From Pseudomonadota bacterium (GTDB taxonomy: Bacteria; Pseudomonadota; Gammaproteobacteria; Xanthomonadales; Rhodanobacteraceae): a stretch of 8,350 nucleotides of DNA. The notes under the pieces are model-generated. The model was not told where the DNA came from. It did no database searches and was given only the letters and a program-made list of their open reading frames with translations. Location of the stretch: the NCBI GenBank assembly GCA_018241165.1, contig JAFEEK010000144.1:1-8350 (forward strand), given 5' to 3'. Shown here one piece after another: positions 6,588-8,350 of this stretch; positions within the stretch are counted from its first letter, which is position 1; the number at the start of each line of letters is the position of its first letter. The position numbers and the translations under genes are program-made.

Positions 6588-8198
6588 ATGAACCACGAGA
6601 AGTTGCCGCAATTGTTCTTGCTTTGGGGATCAATCCTAAGCGCGCATTCGATTGCTGCAGCAGTTTCTGATGTGCCTGTGCGGTACGACCAGAAGACTTT
6701 GGCACAAGTTCAAGCGCTTTATGGAATCGATGAAAACGCTGCCATTTCCCGATTGGGGAAAGAGTACGATGCAGCCGTGCTAGCAAGACATGTTGAGGGG
6801 CGCAATCTACCCGGTTACGCAGGCGCTTGGTTCGACTCAGACACGTTGGGCCTTGTCGTGGCCACCAGCCAAATCCCGGACTTTGACGCCATAGTACGCG
6901 TTGGCGCTACTCCTACGCTTGTCCGTCACAATTTGACCGAGCTCGATGCCGTGCGCGATCAAATCGTTCACGCTTTGCAATCGGAAGCTGGGGCGAACGG
7001 ATTTCGCGACGCGGCGGTCGATATCCAAACCAACGCAGTATTGGTCGAGGTTGTGGACAAAGCCTTCACGCAAGCATCGGCATTGGTGCAAACGCTCAAA
7101 TTGCGCGTGCCGGTTCGCTTGATACCCGTGGAAGATACGCCGTACGGGTTTTCTTCGTCTTTGCGCGGCGCAGATCAGACGCGAAATGACTTCACGCCCC
7201 AAGTACCCATCGCTCCTGGGCATTTTCAGTCGTGTTCGGTAGGAGCATCTGCTGAAAAAGTGTCTGGTAGCACGTATACCTCGGGATTTGCCACAGCTGG
7301 TCATTGCGGAATTCTCGGCAACACCATGTACGCAAGCGATCAAAGCACCGTCATCGGTTACATGCAACATACGACACAGAATTTCTACGTCGTTCCGAAT
7401 TCTTACCCACAGAGAGTGTGTTACGCCGAACCTTCCTTGCAAGATGGCGCTTGGGTTCAAACAGTTTCACCCTGGATTGCGTTGTCGCAGATCAATGGCT
7501 ATTCGGATGGGAATATCACCGTCAGCGGCACATGGGCCGGTATGCTGCGAGCTCCGGTTGGCACCACGGTTTGCAGATATGGAACATCGAGCGATGGACC
7601 GCATTGTGGCCAAGTGAGTGCATGGAATGCCACAGTCGTTATTCCCAAGCCGCAGTACTCATCTTGTTCTGATATCACGCTCAATGGAATGATCAAGGTG
7701 CACGGCACCTGCACAGAGGATGGAGACTCGGGGGGCCCGTTGGTGATGCCGATAGGTCAAGTACAGGGTACCGATACCGGCTCGCTTAATACTCATGTTA
7801 ATGCGTGTACCATCGATCACCGCAACTTCGACGTTTATTTTCAGCCCATCACTACTACGCTTGCGACTGCAGGAACTGCGCTGGGAAGCCCGATCGCCAT
7901 GCTCACTACGCATGGCCGCTCCGCGCCAACGGTCGCCAATTTCCGTTGCCCGGACCCAACCAATAGCGGCGTTACCTCGGGCGTTCATGTCTATACCTGC
8001 AATTTCACCGACTTCGATTCGCAGGGCGAGACCACTATGTCCTGGACGACGAACACGGGTGCATCAGGTAATGATGTCGATGTTTCCGGAACGTGTTCGA
8101 CCGGCCAGACGGTGAACGTCACGCTGGCGATTTCCAATCCGTACGGAACGACGACCAAGCCGCGTTCGTTTACGTGCCCGAACTATCCGATGCCGTAG
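6588..8198 (+). CDS. alpha-lytic-protease-like secreted serine peptidase (S1E) with C-terminal extension
   Basis: A 536-residue preproenzyme. Residues 1-25 form a signal peptide (MNHEK, then LPQLFLLWGSILSAHSIAAA); hence the ATG at 6588 rather than 6540. Residues about 26-200 match the length and style of the alpha-lytic pro-region, the folding chaperone (GAWFDSDTLGLVVATS at 79-94). The chymotrypsin-fold catalytic domain starts near 200: CSVGAS (216-221), ATAGHCG with His239, QDGAWV with Asp286 (compare NDRAWV of alpha-lytic protease), VCRYG and HCG (329 and 340), and EDGDSGGPLV with Ser381. The three family disulfides appear conserved as 216-240, 329-340 and 375-407; Cys278 and Cys360 are extra. 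Residues about 445-536 form an additional domain with four Cys (454, 471, 503, 530) ending CPNYPMP, not recognised. Base composition of the first two thirds is distinctly lower in GC than its neighbours. It is divergent from the large protease. Cleavage specificity cannot be told with confidence. Confidence 0.93.
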   Translation: MNHEKLPQLFLLWGSILSAHSIAAAVSDVPVRYDQKTLAQVQALYGIDENAAISRLGKEYDAAVLARHVEGRNLPGYAGAWFDSDTLGLVVATSQIPDFDAIVRVGATPTLVRHNLTELDAVRDQIVHALQSEAGANGFRDAAVDIQTNAVLVEVVDKAFTQASALVQTLKLRVPVRLIPVEDTPYGFSSSLRGADQTRNDFTPQVPIAPGHFQSCSVGASAEKVSGSTYTSGFATAGHCGILGNTMYASDQSTVIGYMQHTTQNFYVVPNSYPQRVCYAEPSLQDGAWVQTVSPWIALSQINGYSDGNITVSGTWAGMLRAPVGTTVCRYGTSSDGPHCGQVSAWNATVVIPKPQYSSCSDITLNGMIKVHGTCTEDGDSGGPLVMPIGQVQGTDTGSLNTHVNACTIDHRNFDVYFQPITTTLATAGTALGSPIAMLTTHGRSAPTVANFRCPDPTNSGVTSGVHVYTCNFTDFDSQGETTMSWTTNTGASGNDVDVSGTCSTGQTVNVTLAISNPYGTTTKPRSFTCPNYPMP

Positions 8199-8210
8199 AG
8201 CCTTTCTTGC

Positions 8211-8247
8211 AAATTGCGTTCGCCCTTCGGCGAGGCGAGCGCAATTT
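8211..8247 (+). terminator. stable hairpin after the S1E protease gene, probable terminator
   Basis: A 14-bp stem pairs 8211-8224 (AAATTGCGTTCGCC) with 8234-8247 (GGCGAGCGCAATTT), with one G-U pair and a 9-nt loop, starting 12 nt after the stop codon. The stem ends in TTT but no longer U-run follows, so termination may be partial or need other factors. The symmetric A/T ends would allow action on either strand. Confidence 0.6.
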
Positions 8248-8274
8248 CGCCGTTCGATGATACAGAGGTGCGTC

Positions 8275-8350
8275 ATGTCGTCTCGCAATACTTTTATCCT
8301 TTCGTCCATTGCGGTTTTGCCGCTTGTGCTGATGTCATTCGTTGCCAACG
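8275..8350 (+). CDS. start of an exported protein (3' end beyond the right edge)
   Basis: 25 codons are visible. The start is supported by a good Shine-Dalgarno, GAGGTG at 8264-8269, 5 nt before the ATG. The translated start, MSSRNTFILSSIAVLPLVLM, has a polar N-region with Arg followed by a hydrophobic core and SFVAN, which reads as a Sec signal peptide or a first membrane helix. Nothing can be said about function. It lies after the hairpin at 8211-8247, in the same direction as the S1E protease, so read-through could co-express the two. Confidence 0.65.
   Translation, partial: MSSRNTFILSSIAVLPLVLMSFVAN

Noticed and set aside
6837..7460. 207-codon minus-strand open frame opposite the S1E protease
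   Set aside because: It has no recognisable domain or start signal, and the plus-strand frame has complete catalytic motifs.

Overview
The window looks like chromosomal DNA of a GC-rich gammaproteobacterium, most likely of the Xanthomonadales/Lysobacterales and perhaps close to Rhodanobacteraceae such as Dokdonella. The evidence is high GC with matching codon use, an alpha-lytic-type (S1E) secreted protease, and a large secreted protease that carries repeated 'choice-of-anchor X'-like domains and ends in IFRNGFE. That C-terminal tail is one I associate with exported proteins of this order. The placement is an inference from family knowledge, not from a database search.

Layout. Bases 1-811 (minus) hold an alpha/beta-hydrolase that runs off the left edge. 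Only 9 bp away and divergent, 821-1591 (plus) encodes an exported protein of unknown function. It is followed after 4 bp by trmL (1596-2069, plus), the wobble-nucleotide tRNA 2'-O-methyltransferase, so the two are probably co-transcribed. A strong UUCG-loop terminator at 2105-2132 sits between trmL and the convergent gene that fills the middle of the window. That gene (2162-6217, minus) encodes a 1351-residue secreted serine peptidase of the subtilisin/sedolisin superfamily. A 370-bp intergenic region (6218-6587) with a strong palindrome and an AT-rich block separates it from a divergent second secreted protease (6588-8198, plus), an alpha-lytic-protease-like S1E enzyme with a pro-region and an extra C-terminal domain. 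A stable hairpin (8211-8247) follows, and then the start of another exported protein (8275 to the right edge).

How the genes fit together. The left part is mixed housekeeping (tRNA modification, a small hydrolase, an exported unknown). The right two thirds is a degradative secretion region: two unrelated serine-protease folds transcribed away from a shared regulatory region, plus a further exported product. Joint regulation and type II secretion are plausible but inferred. I found no RNA gene, CRISPR array, insertion sequence or phage gene.

Most worth a second look: the large protease's apparent mosaic catalytic centre (subtilisin-like Asp and oxyanion Asn, but a sedolisin-like Glu where subtilisin has His), its roughly 300-residue insertion before the catalytic Ser, its C-terminal GFE tail, and the 21-bp palindrome between the two protease genes.
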